Shown in pieces: positions 38,822-46,925 of a DNA stretch of 64,000 nucleotides. Position 1 is the stretch's first letter; the number at the start of each line of letters is the position of its first letter. The notes beneath the pieces are model-generated. The model was not told the DNA's origin. It made no database searches and saw only the letters and a list, made by a program, of their open reading frames with translations. The DNA lies in NCBI RefSeq assembly GCF_003569045.1, contig NZ_BFCB01000003.1, forward strand, positions 1,612,001 through 1,676,000, in the 5' to 3' direction. The translations under genes were made by a program, and so were the position numbers. Source of the stretch: Aggregatilinea lenta. GTDB lineage: Bacteria; Chloroflexota; Anaerolineae; Aggregatilineales; Aggregatilineaceae.

Positions 38822-39093
38822 CTATCGACGATGTAGAGTGCGCTGTTCTGGGCTCGGCCCTGTACACGCCCGAACAGGCGCTGACGCCGCAGCAAATCGC
38901 CGCCATCAAGTGGGCCGCGCTGGCGTACATCGACAACTACTGCGAGTGGTACGTCGACACCGACTGGGTTGAGGACCTGGAAAACGACGGGGTCCCGGAA
39001 GATCTGGACCCACGGGCCGTGTACTGGCTGACAGCCCTGGCGCGCGAAGCCAAGTCCAAGGGCATCGCCGATCTCTTTATCGCCCTCATCTAA
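38803..39093 (+). CDS. Hypothetical acidic protein, 96 aa
   Basis: Strongly acidic (WYVDTDWVEDLENDGVPEDL) with helix IAAIKWAALAYIDNY. Could mimic DNA; function unknown. Confidence 0.65.
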   Translation: MEHRVVTIDDVECAVLGSALYTPEQALTPQQIAAIKWAALAYIDNYCEWYVDTDWVEDLENDGVPEDLDPRAVYWLTALAREAKSKGIADLFIALI

Positions 39094-39160
39094 GCAGCGC
39101 CTGCGCCTGCCGATTGTGCCTTCGGCACATGGAATCCAATCTGAAGCGAAGGAGAAACGC

Positions 39161-39472
39161 ATGAGCGATACCCTCACTCTGTACCGTAGCATCCCGCCCA
39201 ACGACCTGTCGGACGCGCCGCCCATTCACGCCGAGATTGAGATCGGTGAGGCAGTGGACAACGGCGGCATCTGGGTCACCCTGTCGAATGACCAGCTTGA
39301 AGCCTTCAGCGCAGTCTTCATCGAAAACCGGCTGACTGACGACGGCAAACCCGGCGTCCGCATCCACGTCTGGACCGCCTCCGATGTCGATGGGGGTGAC
39401 CCAGCCTTCATCATTGATCCACTGAACGAGCAGTACGCGCAGTACCAGCCGCTGGAGCGCATCGAGGGCTAA
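39161..39472 (+). CDS. Hypothetical protein, 103 aa
   Basis: MSDTLTLYRSIPPNDLSDAP, then AFSAVFIENRLTDDGKPGVR. ATG 39161 after AAGGAGAAACGC and a GTGCC leader hairpin at 39116-39128. Function unknown. Confidence 0.65.
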   Translation: MSDTLTLYRSIPPNDLSDAPPIHAEIEIGEAVDNGGIWVTLSNDQLEAFSAVFIENRLTDDGKPGVRIHVWTASDVDGGDPAFIIDPLNEQYAQYQPLERIEG

Positions 39473-39506
39473 GCCCTTTGTGCCTCTGGCACCTCTTCAT
39501 CTCTGA

Positions 39507-39522
39507 TTTCCTGCACCGGAAA
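39507..39522. repeat. Dispersed palindrome
   Basis: TTTCCTGCACCGGAAA, intergenic, upstream of GGGAGGGTGA and ATG 39536. Confidence 0.85.
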
Positions 39523-39535
39523 ACCGGGAGGGTGA

Positions 39536-40072
39536 ATGTATAGCAAAGTAGTCGACCGGCGGAACCGCAAAGTGATGACGCGCTTCCTGCGCAACCACTT
39601 CCGTTACTCCACCATGAACTCGTGGAACCTCGCCACGAGTTACGCACATTGCGTGAAGATCACGCGCATGAGCATCCCTCACAATCTGCTGGGCCGGGCG
39701 TTCGACATGCTCGAATCCGAGGAGGTTCAGGATGCCCTGAGCCTGTGCATCGACGCGTGGGAGCGCAAGTACAACTACGCGTGGCAGGTGAAGTTCAACG
39801 GCCGCTCGAACGGCTACCTCGTGTTGTGTCGCGGTGGACGAAGCCCTGAAGGGCGCGTGTACGCCCAGCCGGGTCTCGCGGTCGACGACGACGCAGACTA
39901 CGAGGAGTGGCCGATTGAGGAGCTGCGCGAGCGCGTGGCAGTCGTGCAATCGTTCGACGCGCTGTGCGACGAACTGGCGGCGCTGTTCCTGAGCTACGTG
40001 CGCCACTACAAGTTCGTCGAGGAGATCGTGATGGTCCCCCAGACCGTGCGCCGGCTGCGCGAGGTGGCGTAA
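39536..40072 (+). CDS. Hypothetical protein, 178 aa
   Basis: Basic N-terminus (MYSKVVDRRNRKVMTRFLRN) and NSWNLATSYAHCVKI; the middle has WQVKFNGRSNGYLVL; the C-terminal helix is VRHYKFVEEIVMVPQTVRRL. Phage proteins with the WNGRSGGYLVL pattern are common but uncharacterised. Confidence 0.7.
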   Translation: MYSKVVDRRNRKVMTRFLRNHFRYSTMNSWNLATSYAHCVKITRMSIPHNLLGRAFDMLESEEVQDALSLCIDAWERKYNYAWQVKFNGRSNGYLVLCRGGRSPEGRVYAQPGLAVDDDADYEEWPIEELRERVAVVQSFDALCDELAALFLSYVRHYKFVEEIVMVPQTVRRLREVA

Positions 40073-40266
40073 TGCAGTATATCGTCAAGGTTCAGGTGCT
40101 GGTCGACGTGCCGGTCGGGGCTGACAGCCCCGACCAGGCCAAGTGGCGTGCCTGCGCGGCCGTGCACCGCGACCTTGTGTATCCGCTGGCGGGATACGAT
40201 CGCTGCATCTCGCCGTCGAGCGTGACCGAGATCGCGCCCAAGGAGAAACCCAATGGCGAAATGTAA
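40072..40266 (+). CDS. Hypothetical protein, 64 aa
   Basis: MQYIVKVQVLVDVPVGADSP, a small alpha/beta protein. One-base overlap with the previous stop. Function unknown. Confidence 0.6.
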   Translation: MQYIVKVQVLVDVPVGADSPDQAKWRACAAVHRDLVYPLAGYDRCISPSSVTEIAPKEKPNGEM

Positions 40267-40525
40267 GCAGTGCGGCGGGCAGGTGGTGCTGGACGTGACG
40301 GAGCACCACGCCTCGACCGTGTATTTTGACAAAGACGGGCGGCAGCAAACGGTTGAAACCGGCACATTCATCACGGATGAAGTCGAGCTGCTGCGCTGCG
40401 ACAACTGCCACGCCGAGAACGACGAGACCGGCTGGGTCTACACGGAGTACTACGACTCCTGTCGCGAGGATGACGAGGGCGGCCACCGCCTCACGCGCGT
40501 GGAGGAGGCTGATGGCGACCTGTAA
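40253..40525 (+). CDS. Zinc-ribbon paralogue 1, 90 aa
   Basis: CKQCGGQVVLDVTEHHAS, then LLRCDNCHAENDETGW: CxxC...CxxC ribbon. The layout is shared with products at 40512, 45521 and 45928, an expanded family of the element. Function unknown. Confidence 0.75.
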   Translation: MAKCKQCGGQVVLDVTEHHASTVYFDKDGRQQTVETGTFITDEVELLRCDNCHAENDETGWVYTEYYDSCREDDEGGHRLTRVEEADGDL

Positions 40526-40760
40526 GCACTGCGGCGGCGAAGTGGTGCTGCGCATGGAGGTCTCGCATTTCGCCCTGATCGGCTTCGCTAACAACGGGCG
40601 CCGCGCGTGGACCAATCACGAAGATGAGCGGCGCGAGATGCCCCTGAACATGCTGTGCATGCGCTGCGGCGCGGCTGGCGACGATACGGGCTATCGCGCC
40701 GAACACGTTCGTGGCGAAGGTCTCACGGCGGTCAGAATAGAGGGACCCAACAATGGCTAA
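40512..40760 (+). CDS. Zinc-ribbon paralogue 2, 82 aa
   Basis: CKHCGGEVVLRMEVSHF, then LCMRCGAAGDDTGYRA. Tandem duplicate of the previous gene, overlapping it by 14 bases. Confidence 0.75.
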   Translation: MATCKHCGGEVVLRMEVSHFALIGFANNGRRAWTNHEDERREMPLNMLCMRCGAAGDDTGYRAEHVRGEGLTAVRIEGPNNG

Positions 40761-41199
40761 GTCTGACGCGGAGCACCTCAAGTCCCTGCCTGCGCGCGAA
40801 GCGTGGTGGATCTCACTGGACGGAGATGCGTATCCCTGTCTGTGGTGCTGGCACGAGCGCATTGCTGTCGAGCTCGCCCTGGCCTGGTACGACATCGACG
40901 TGACGGAGGAAGACGAGCGGTTCTACGTCTCCAACCCCGGCACGGTCACGCTGGACGAACACGGCTGGTTGAAGGTCCTCGCCAGCGGCAACTACAACCA
41001 CGGGACAGAGGACGCCGTCATGACCGACGGACAGCTCGAGGCCCTGGTGTACATCTTGAACGAGACGGAGCCGGGCAGCAAGCACGACGTCCTCAAGGTG
41101 CAGATCGACATGGACCTCCATGCGCGCGCCTGGCAAGACGGCAGCGAATCGCCGCCAATGATCCTGCTGCCTGACATACGCGGGAAAAGGCGCCCATGA
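40753..41199 (+). CDS. Hypothetical protein, 148 aa
   Basis: MAKSDAEHLKSLPAREAWWI, CLWCWHERIAVELALAWYDI. One CxxC only. Function unknown. Confidence 0.7.
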   Translation: MAKSDAEHLKSLPAREAWWISLDGDAYPCLWCWHERIAVELALAWYDIDVTEEDERFYVSNPGTVTLDEHGWLKVLASGNYNHGTEDAVMTDGQLEALVYILNETEPGSKHDVLKVQIDMDLHARAWQDGSESPPMILLPDIRGKRRP

Positions 41200-41471
41200 G
41201 CGACTGCAAGCGCGTACCCAACCACATCACCTCGATCACCTTCAGCCTCCTGAACACGCCAGGCACCCCCATCCGCATGATCAACACGAAGGCTGAAGCG
41301 CCCTGGCTGCTGGAGATGGTGCGCAGTGGCCCGACCGGCGAGCTCATCTGCCACTACGCGCTTACGCCAGCCCGCCTCCAGCGTCTGAAGCGAGCGCTCG
41401 GAAAGCACGCGGAGGGATACACCGAGTACTCGATCACCGGTGCGGGCGTGATTCTAACCATCGAGCTGTAA
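41196..41471 (+). CDS. Hypothetical protein, 91 aa
   Basis: MSDCKRVPNHITSITFSLLN, beta-rich, then helix RLQRLKRALGKHAEGY. Its TAA abuts a palindrome. Function unknown. Confidence 0.65.
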   Translation: MSDCKRVPNHITSITFSLLNTPGTPIRMINTKAEAPWLLEMVRSGPTGELICHYALTPARLQRLKRALGKHAEGYTEYSITGAGVILTIEL

Positions 41472-41487
41472 TTTCCCGCACAGGAAA
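41472..41487. repeat. Dispersed palindrome
   Basis: TTTCCCGCACAGGAAA directly after a TAA stop. Confidence 0.9.
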
Positions 41488-41515
41488 TCCCAGGAGGGAC
41501 CGAGGCCCTCAAGTC

Positions 41516-41890
41516 ATGAACATGTATTTCGACACCGTAGAAGGCCGAGCGCAGTGGTTTGCTAACTTGCGCACCGTCGCGCAGAAGGCGCGCTCGGATG
41601 TGAGCGAGGCGATGGGCATTGGCGAGTCCCAGGAGGGGCTGTGGGGCGGCGAACTGGCCGAGCGCATCATGGCTAACCTGGAACCGTACCTGTTCGGGAC
41701 TCACCTCAACCTGTTGGAAGTCATCAATGCCATCATCGACATGGGTCACTATTCGGACTCTGACGTGTGCAACACGCTAGCGCTGGCCGGCAAGTCCCCC
41801 ACGTTCGCCGTCCTCTACGCGCTGCTCATAGGCCACGAGTTGCCCGACGTGGTGGAGTTCATGCGCGGCACCAAGCTGCACATCATTTAG
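41516..41890 (+). CDS. Hypothetical helical protein, 124 aa
   Basis: RAQWFANLRTVAQKARSDVS, LNLLEVINAIIDMG, SPTFAVLYALLIGHELPDVV; all helical. Function unknown. Confidence 0.65.
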   Translation: MNMYFDTVEGRAQWFANLRTVAQKARSDVSEAMGIGESQEGLWGGELAERIMANLEPYLFGTHLNLLEVINAIIDMGHYSDSDVCNTLALAGKSPTFAVLYALLIGHELPDVVEFMRGTKLHII

Positions 41891-41916
41891 TCCTGGGAGA
41901 TCCCAGAAAGGGAAGC

Positions 41917-42642
41917 ATGCAGACCCACATTACCACCGTCCTACCGGATGGTCACGACCAAATTGAAATCGACGCGACAGTCGAGCGCACGCTGCTCACG
42001 GTAAGGGATCGGATTCTAGGCGAGGCGGCGACGGTTACTATCACGGACCCGGACGACCTGGACAGCATCCTGTACCACCTCCGGGCCTACAAGGACGACT
42101 GGGTCGCCATCACCGGCAGCCCGCTGGGTGCACGCGTCCTCGTGGGGTGCTCTCGGAATTACCTGGGCATCACTCAGGCGCCTGATGACGACGAGCCAGC
42201 TATGGTGGGAGCGCGCTGGGGCGACTACTGGGCCCTTCTCGTCGAAGCCCTGGCCCAAGCACGCGCCTTGCTGGGTCGCGAGTTTCCTGTGCAGGAAACT
42301 CGCGGGGAGGGCCAGACAGCCAGACAGGAAGTCTGGGGCGAGATTATCCGGCTGCTGAACGAGCACGCCAAGGCCGAGTTCATCGCGGAGTACCGCGCGA
42401 CGCAGCGGCCACCCGAGATGGCTATCGAAACGTTGGCCGCCGTCATCGCTTCGGTCTGCGAGTACAACGGCTCTGAGGCCGCCATCATTATCATCGCACT
42501 GCTTGCGATTACTCTGGACAACTGCGGCTGGCAGGCGTCCAGAGACATCGCCGAACACTGGCTCGCGCAGCTCAGGGACGGGGTAGACCCTGACGACCTG
42601 GGCTGGGAGAAGACACTTCCCGCACAGGAAAAGGGAGAATAA
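41917..42642 (+). CDS. Hypothetical protein, 241 aa, two in-frame palindromes
   Basis: The N-terminal half is alpha/beta (ITTVLPDGHDQIEIDATVER, WVAITGSPLGARVLVG). The C-terminal half is helical with a hydrophobic stretch (AAIIIIALLAITLDNCGW). A palindrome encodes FPVQE near residue 125, another LPAQE at the extreme C-terminus. Function unknown. Confidence 0.65.
   Translation: MQTHITTVLPDGHDQIEIDATVERTLLTVRDRILGEAATVTITDPDDLDSILYHLRAYKDDWVAITGSPLGARVLVGCSRNYLGITQAPDDDEPAMVGARWGDYWALLVEALAQARALLGREFPVQETRGEGQTARQEVWGEIIRLLNEHAKAEFIAEYRATQRPPEMAIETLAAVIASVCEYNGSEAAIIIIALLAITLDNCGWQASRDIAEHWLAQLRDGVDPDDLGWEKTLPAQEKGE
42283..42298. repeat. Dispersed palindrome with extended arms
   Basis: TTTCCTGTGCAGGAAA; with flanks GCGAG...CTCGC it makes a 26-base inverted repeat with one mismatched pair. 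In frame in the 241-aa gene. Confidence 0.9.
42616..42631. repeat. Dispersed palindrome
   Basis: CTTCCCGCACAGGAAA at the 3' end of the 241-aa gene; provides AGGA plus GGGAGA before ATG 42642. Confidence 0.8.
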
Positions 42643-43040
42643 TGGACACCATCACGCAGAAATTCGAGAACGACGGCACCTTCTGGGCCGAGTTCCGCAA
42701 CGGCTTCACCGATAAGATCACCGGCATCGAGCTGTGGGGTGGGGGCAACGTGGGTGTGCACATCGACGTGCTCTCCTCAAAGGGTGAGGCGCTGCGTGGC
42801 GGCGCCTACATCCCGAAAGAAGCCATGTTCGACGCCTGCGCCGAGCTCCTGCGCCAACACGGCTACACGGTCATCGTGCCAGAAGAAGCCAGGCTCACAA
42901 CCTACATCGAGTTCCTGCGCCAGCAGGGCTATGCCGTCACACCTCCCGGCGAGGATACGTCGAAAGAAGCGCGTATTGAGGCGAGCGTCGAGCTCCTGCT
43001 CAACGAGGGGTTTTCCGTCGCGCGTTGGGGGCAGGGATGA
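42642..43040 (+). CDS. Hypothetical protein with internal repeat, 132 aa
   Basis: The segment ELLRQHGYTV...EFLRQQGYAV...ELLLNEGFSV is a three-fold helix-turn repeat of about 30 residues. N-terminal beta part (ITGIELWGGGNVGVHIDV). Function unknown. Confidence 0.7.
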   Translation: MDTITQKFENDGTFWAEFRNGFTDKITGIELWGGGNVGVHIDVLSSKGEALRGGAYIPKEAMFDACAELLRQHGYTVIVPEEARLTTYIEFLRQQGYAVTPPGEDTSKEARIEASVELLLNEGFSVARWGQG

Positions 43041-43654
43041 TGCAGCAGATTTTCATGCACGTCATTCCGTTCGTAGAGGGCTCCACGAGCCAGGACCTGC
43101 ACGTCACGAGCAATCTGGGGCGCTATCTGACCGATGAGGAAATTGTGCGCTTCCGCCTGCTCTCCCACTCAATCCGGGAGCTGGAGGGCGACAAGTCGTC
43201 GGAAGCGCGGGCGTTCCTGATCGTGCAGCTCAAGCGCCGCGAGGAGTTGGGCTACGTGGTGCCGGGAGACTTCGGGATTCCTGGCATGCCCGAAGACCTG
43301 CTTGGCAGCGCGCTGGGCTGGTACACCGCTGACCCCGGGGCCATCGAAGTCGAGAACGAAAAGCGCATCATCGCGCAGGGTGGTCAGTACAACCCCGCGG
43401 ACCTGATGCTGCCGTTCGCTGACGACGATGATGAGGTCCAGACCGCCTGCCACATCATCGGCGCTGTTCGCGACGCGCTCCCGGTCAGCAAGGACAGCCT
43501 GGAGACCGTGCGCACCTTCCTGGGGGCGGCACGCCTACGCTCCACCGACCTCAAGCCGATGGAACGGGAGGCGTTCGACAATGTCGATATGCTCTTGAGC
43601 GCCCTCGTCGATCAGCTCGAGAAGCGCGGCTGGGTCGTGCTGGTGGAGAGCTGA
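43037..43654 (+). CDS. Hypothetical protein, 205 aa
   Basis: ATG at 43037 overlaps the previous TGA (ATGATGCAG). FRLLSHSIRELEGDKSSEAR; acidic middle (PFADDDDEVQTA); C-terminal helices. Function unknown. Confidence 0.7.
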   Translation: MMQQIFMHVIPFVEGSTSQDLHVTSNLGRYLTDEEIVRFRLLSHSIRELEGDKSSEARAFLIVQLKRREELGYVVPGDFGIPGMPEDLLGSALGWYTADPGAIEVENEKRIIAQGGQYNPADLMLPFADDDDEVQTACHIIGAVRDALPVSKDSLETVRTFLGAARLRSTDLKPMEREAFDNVDMLLSALVDQLEKRGWVVLVES

Positions 43655-43655
43655 C

Positions 43656-44105
43656 GTGGAATTTCACCTACTCAGAGCAATCTACGACGAGGACTGCGGG
43701 TCCTACCGGTACGAAGAGTTCTACACCCTTGAGCCGCCCATAGCGGGCGCCTACATCAAGGGGCATCCGATCTACCTGGTAGAGTGGAAGGTCTTTCCGC
43801 GTGTCATCGAGTACTTCGACAAGATAGAGGACGGGCTTCTCTGGAAGGCACAGATCGAGACGGAAAACGAAGACGCAGTCGCCTGGGCGTCGCGGGGGCT
43901 GGAGCATGGGCACACCTTCGAAAACTCGACCACTAACCGGTGGTGGCGCAAGATGCCCTACTACGCCTGGTATATCCAGCTCAACACCATCGAGAAGTTC
44001 GACGCGCTGGTCGACGCACTCGGATCGTTCAAGGTCAACAATCTCTACGACACCGTGGTAAAAGCCGACAGCCCAGCCATCGTCATCGTCGACAGGGGGA
44101 GCTGA
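43656..44105 (+). CDS. Hypothetical protein, 149 aa, paralogue of the 83-aa product at 12671
   Basis: GTG start. First half FHLLRAIYDEDCGSYRYEEF; second half YAWYIQLNTIEKFDALVDAL matches the 12671-12922 product (CWAIRFDTIEQLAAFAKSVG) in hydrophobic pattern and TIE motif. Function unknown. Confidence 0.65.
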   Translation: MEFHLLRAIYDEDCGSYRYEEFYTLEPPIAGAYIKGHPIYLVEWKVFPRVIEYFDKIEDGLLWKAQIETENEDAVAWASRGLEHGHTFENSTTNRWWRKMPYYAWYIQLNTIEKFDALVDALGSFKVNNLYDTVVKADSPAIVIVDRGS

Positions 44106-44383
44106 TGCTAACCACAACCGTTCGCATCTGGGTGGTGATTCACATCACGCCGGACCCTCGCCTGCCGCAAGTCTATCTGGACCCCTACGGGGGGCACGCC
44201 TGGAACAAGCTGAGCGAGATCCTGCACGAGGTCACGGGTCTTCCGGTCGACACCGCCGAGCAGCAGGAGCACGCGATGAACGTGGCCGAGAACATGGGCC
44301 ACACGCTGCACGTCCGTTCGCGCGAGGTGCCACTCGCCTTCGATCTCAACTTCAATCTGACCCTGAAAGAGGGGAGCGCATGA
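44105..44383 (+). CDS. Hypothetical protein, 92 aa
   Basis: MLTTTVRIWVVIHITPDPRL, beta-helix-beta layout, one-base overlap with previous stop. Function unknown. Confidence 0.6.
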   Translation: MLTTTVRIWVVIHITPDPRLPQVYLDPYGGHAWNKLSEILHEVTGLPVDTAEQQEHAMNVAENMGHTLHVRSREVPLAFDLNFNLTLKEGSA

Positions 44384-44715
44384 ACGAAAAGCAATACGTC
44401 ATCGCCTACTTCAAAAAGAACTGGGCCGACGAGTTCGACGTGTGCGGTTTCATCGTCGGTGAGCGCGACGATGTAACCCAGTACGTTCGCCAGGTTGACA
44501 ACGCGCCGAAGGGATTCTGGCCGCAAGACTGGTACTTCGGAACCAACGAGCGGATCGTCTTCCACAACGCGGCCGAGTTCGACCGGTGCTGGACCATCGA
44601 GCCCGTTAGGCAGGAAACCTTCGAGGACCTGGTGCACGGGCGACCCATCCGCTTCTGGGGCCTTTCGCCCTGCGTCATACTGGATAGCGTCGGAGACTGG
44701 CTGGAAGACGCATGA
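44380..44715 (+). CDS. Hypothetical protein, 111 aa
   Basis: MNEKQYVIAYFKKNWADEFD, WYFGTNERIVFHNAAEFDR; beta-rich. GGGGAGCGC upstream. Four-base overlaps on both sides. Function unknown. Confidence 0.65.
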   Translation: MNEKQYVIAYFKKNWADEFDVCGFIVGERDDVTQYVRQVDNAPKGFWPQDWYFGTNERIVFHNAAEFDRCWTIEPVRQETFEDLVHGRPIRFWGLSPCVILDSVGDWLEDA

Positions 44716-45128
44716 GCTGCGACCTGTTCTACGAAATCCTGCTAAATGGCCCGGATCGCGACGTCGCCGCGCAGGAACTCACGCACTGGCTGCGCAATGA
44801 CGACAGCGAGGACGTGGAGGAGTATCGCGACGTCAACTCCGTTTGTCTGGCCGCGAAAGACGGCACGCACAGCGTCGGCGATACGTTTCACTGGCGTCTG
44901 ACCGACGTGGCACGCGCAATCACCCAACCCCTCGACGTCGAGGGCACGATCACCTTCGAGGGGTGTGTCAACTACACCGCCTTCTGCGGCAAGAATATCG
45001 AGCCACGCCTCGCGCGCGAACACTTCCACGAGATGTTCCAACACGTGCGTTACCTGACAGAAGCCGACCGCGCCGAGATGATCGAAATCCTCACTCGCCA
45101 GGGAGCCGACGATGTACAACGAGACTGA
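44712..45128 (+). CDS. Hypothetical protein, 138 aa
   Basis: MSCDLFYEILLNGPDRDVAA, then FHWRLTDVARAITQPLDVEG; C-terminal helix YLTEADRAEMIEILTRQG. Function unknown. Confidence 0.65.
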   Translation: MSCDLFYEILLNGPDRDVAAQELTHWLRNDDSEDVEEYRDVNSVCLAAKDGTHSVGDTFHWRLTDVARAITQPLDVEGTITFEGCVNYTAFCGKNIEPRLAREHFHEMFQHVRYLTEADRAEMIEILTRQGADDVQRD

Positions 45129-45534
45129 CGACTTCGAGGACCTGGAGGCCGCTGCGCATCATCTGGACCGCATGATCCACGTGATCACGCGCAAGGACGA
45201 CGTGGACCTTCACGTCATCTATGTGACGCACAACCTGGCGCAGGTCATCCTGGCGATGCTTGCGGCTCAGCGCACCATCCTGGCGAACAACTTTCACCCG
45301 GAGGAGTTCTTCGACGACGAGCTCTGGGAGTTCATGCCGGACCGTTTCGACGACGTCGAGTGGCCCAACGATAACGGCGAAGCGTGGGATCTGCTCACCG
45401 ACGCCGAAATCAAGTGCGCCTACCAGGGCTGGTGCGACACGCACTGGAACGCGCCGGTATTGGAGACGCACAGCGTCACGCCGGACGAATTGTTCGGCCT
45501 GCCGTTCCCCGGAGGGATCAATGCTCACGTGTAG
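45112..45534 (+). CDS. Hypothetical acidic protein, 140 aa
   Basis: MYNETDDFEDLEAAAHHLDR, helical, strongly acidic (FFDDELWEFMPDRFDDVEW). Function unknown. Confidence 0.65.
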   Translation: MYNETDDFEDLEAAAHHLDRMIHVITRKDDVDLHVIYVTHNLAQVILAMLAAQRTILANNFHPEEFFDDELWEFMPDRFDDVEWPNDNGEAWDLLTDAEIKCAYQGWCDTHWNAPVLETHSVTPDELFGLPFPGGINAHV

Positions 45535-45985
45535 GAAATGCGGCGCGCAAAAGGTCGTGCTGGCGGCGGACATGGTCATTCACCAGTACGCCGACATCGA
45601 CGACGAAGGCTGGGAAATCGAGAACTGGGAGACGCTGGACGATCTCGAGGTTCTGCGCACCATGGCCTGGTGCATGGACTGCGGCACCGAGGGTCGTGAC
45701 ACCGGCTGGGTCCCCATCTCGGACGACGACCTGATGACCCAGCTCATCCCCGAAGAATTTCTTGCGCCGGAAATTCCTCAACCGCCGCAGCTCGACAAGG
45801 ATGTCCTGCGCGCGGCAGAGCTCTTGCGAGATGCCCTGCACGACAGCCGGCGCATCGGTTGCGTGGCCGATATGCCGGTGGCGCAGGCGCTCAATCTACT
45901 GGAACACGCCCTCATGGAGCATCAGATATGCCAATCTGCAAAACCTGCTGCGGCGGAAAGCTGCAAGTCCGCTACGACGAAGTAA
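45521..45985 (+). CDS. Zinc-ribbon paralogue 3, 154 aa
   Basis: MLTCRKCGAQKVVLAADMVI, then CMDCGTEGRDTGWVPIS, as in the 40253/40512 pair, plus a helical C-terminal extension (DVLRAAELLRDALHDSRR). A palindrome is in frame (FLAPEI). Confidence 0.7.
   Translation: MLTCRKCGAQKVVLAADMVIHQYADIDDEGWEIENWETLDDLEVLRTMAWCMDCGTEGRDTGWVPISDDDLMTQLIPEEFLAPEIPQPPQLDKDVLRAAELLRDALHDSRRIGCVADMPVAQALNLLEHALMEHQICQSAKPAAAESCKSATTK
45758..45773. repeat. Dispersed palindrome, variant
   Basis: TTTCTTGCGCCGGAAA in frame in zinc-ribbon paralogue 3. Confidence 0.7.
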
Positions 45986-46440
45986 CCCCGGTTATGGTCC
46001 TCTTCGACGATCGCGGCGAGGAGATCTCGTGCGAAGCGCTCGACGAGTACCTCTACCGCCGCAACCCGTACGTGCTGTGCGAGGACTGCGGGGCAATGGA
46101 CCGCGCCACGGGCTACACCGTGCGCACGCTGGCGCATGGGCGCTTCAAGCTCGAGAAAATCGAGGCTGAAGAGGCAACCCCGCGGCGCATGGACGAGGCA
46201 CGCGAGGCGGTGCGCAAGCTGAGCCTTATCCAGAGCGATTTGGATGAAGACGCCGGGACGGTCGTGCGGCAAGTCCACGCGCAGTACTACCTGCACACTG
46301 GTCCCGGCTCTTACGCGGGCGATAAGGGCGATTTCACCGTCGTGAGCTGCGGCCCGATAACGCCGGAGACGGTGCGCCGGACTATCGCGGCCGTCACCCA
46401 GCGCCACGTGCGCGACGTGACCCTCATCAACTGGCGTTAA
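45928..46440 (+). CDS. Zinc-ribbon paralogue 4, 170 aa
   Basis: CKTCCGGKLQVRYDEVTPVM, then LCEDCGAMDRATGYTVR, with a longer C-terminal alpha/beta domain (VRQVHAQYYLHTGPGSYAG). Overlaps paralogue 3 by 58 bases. Confidence 0.7.
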   Translation: MPICKTCCGGKLQVRYDEVTPVMVLFDDRGEEISCEALDEYLYRRNPYVLCEDCGAMDRATGYTVRTLAHGRFKLEKIEAEEATPRRMDEAREAVRKLSLIQSDLDEDAGTVVRQVHAQYYLHTGPGSYAGDKGDFTVVSCGPITPETVRRTIAAVTQRHVRDVTLINWR

Positions 46441-46459
46441 ACGCGCGGGAGGCGCATTC

Positions 46460-46870
46460 ATGAAACTGCTGACCAAAGCGATGTACAAGACACTGCCTGG
46501 GCCTCACGCTCAGGAGTCTGCCACTCTGGATGGCGTAGCCATCCACGCCAAGTTCTTCCTCTCGTTCTCGAATTGGACCTGGTGGGTATCAGAGGCGTGG
46601 GCCCTGGTCGAGCGCGAGCCGGAACCGGATAACTACAACAACCCGGACCCACCGGAGCTCAAAGAAGTCGCACTGTGCGACCTGGATGATGGCGACAAGA
46701 TCGAGGACATCATCTTCTTCGGCCCGGTTCGTGGAGACTTTCTCGAGTGGGGCACGTTTGCGCTGTCCGAGCTGGAGGCAGTGCGCAATAGTGTCGGCCT
46801 GAAGGTCGAGCGCGACATGTACTGGCAGCCCACCCGCTGGGGGGACATCTCCGACAGCGAGAAGGAATAA
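46460..46870 (+). CDS. DUF2958 family protein
   Basis: 136 residues: KLLTKAMYKTLPG, VAIHAKFFLSFSNWTWWVSE, then EWGTFALSELEAVRNSVGLK and VERDMYWQPT, the DUF2958 pattern. The family is common on mobile elements; role unknown. Confidence 0.8.
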   Translation: MKLLTKAMYKTLPGPHAQESATLDGVAIHAKFFLSFSNWTWWVSEAWALVEREPEPDNYNNPDPPELKEVALCDLDDGDKIEDIIFFGPVRGDFLEWGTFALSELEAVRNSVGLKVERDMYWQPTRWGDISDSEKE

Positions 46871-46925
46871 CTTCGTATAGCCATTCACCCCTCTAAGGGG
46901 AGATGCGATCACCCTGGAGGGGTCA

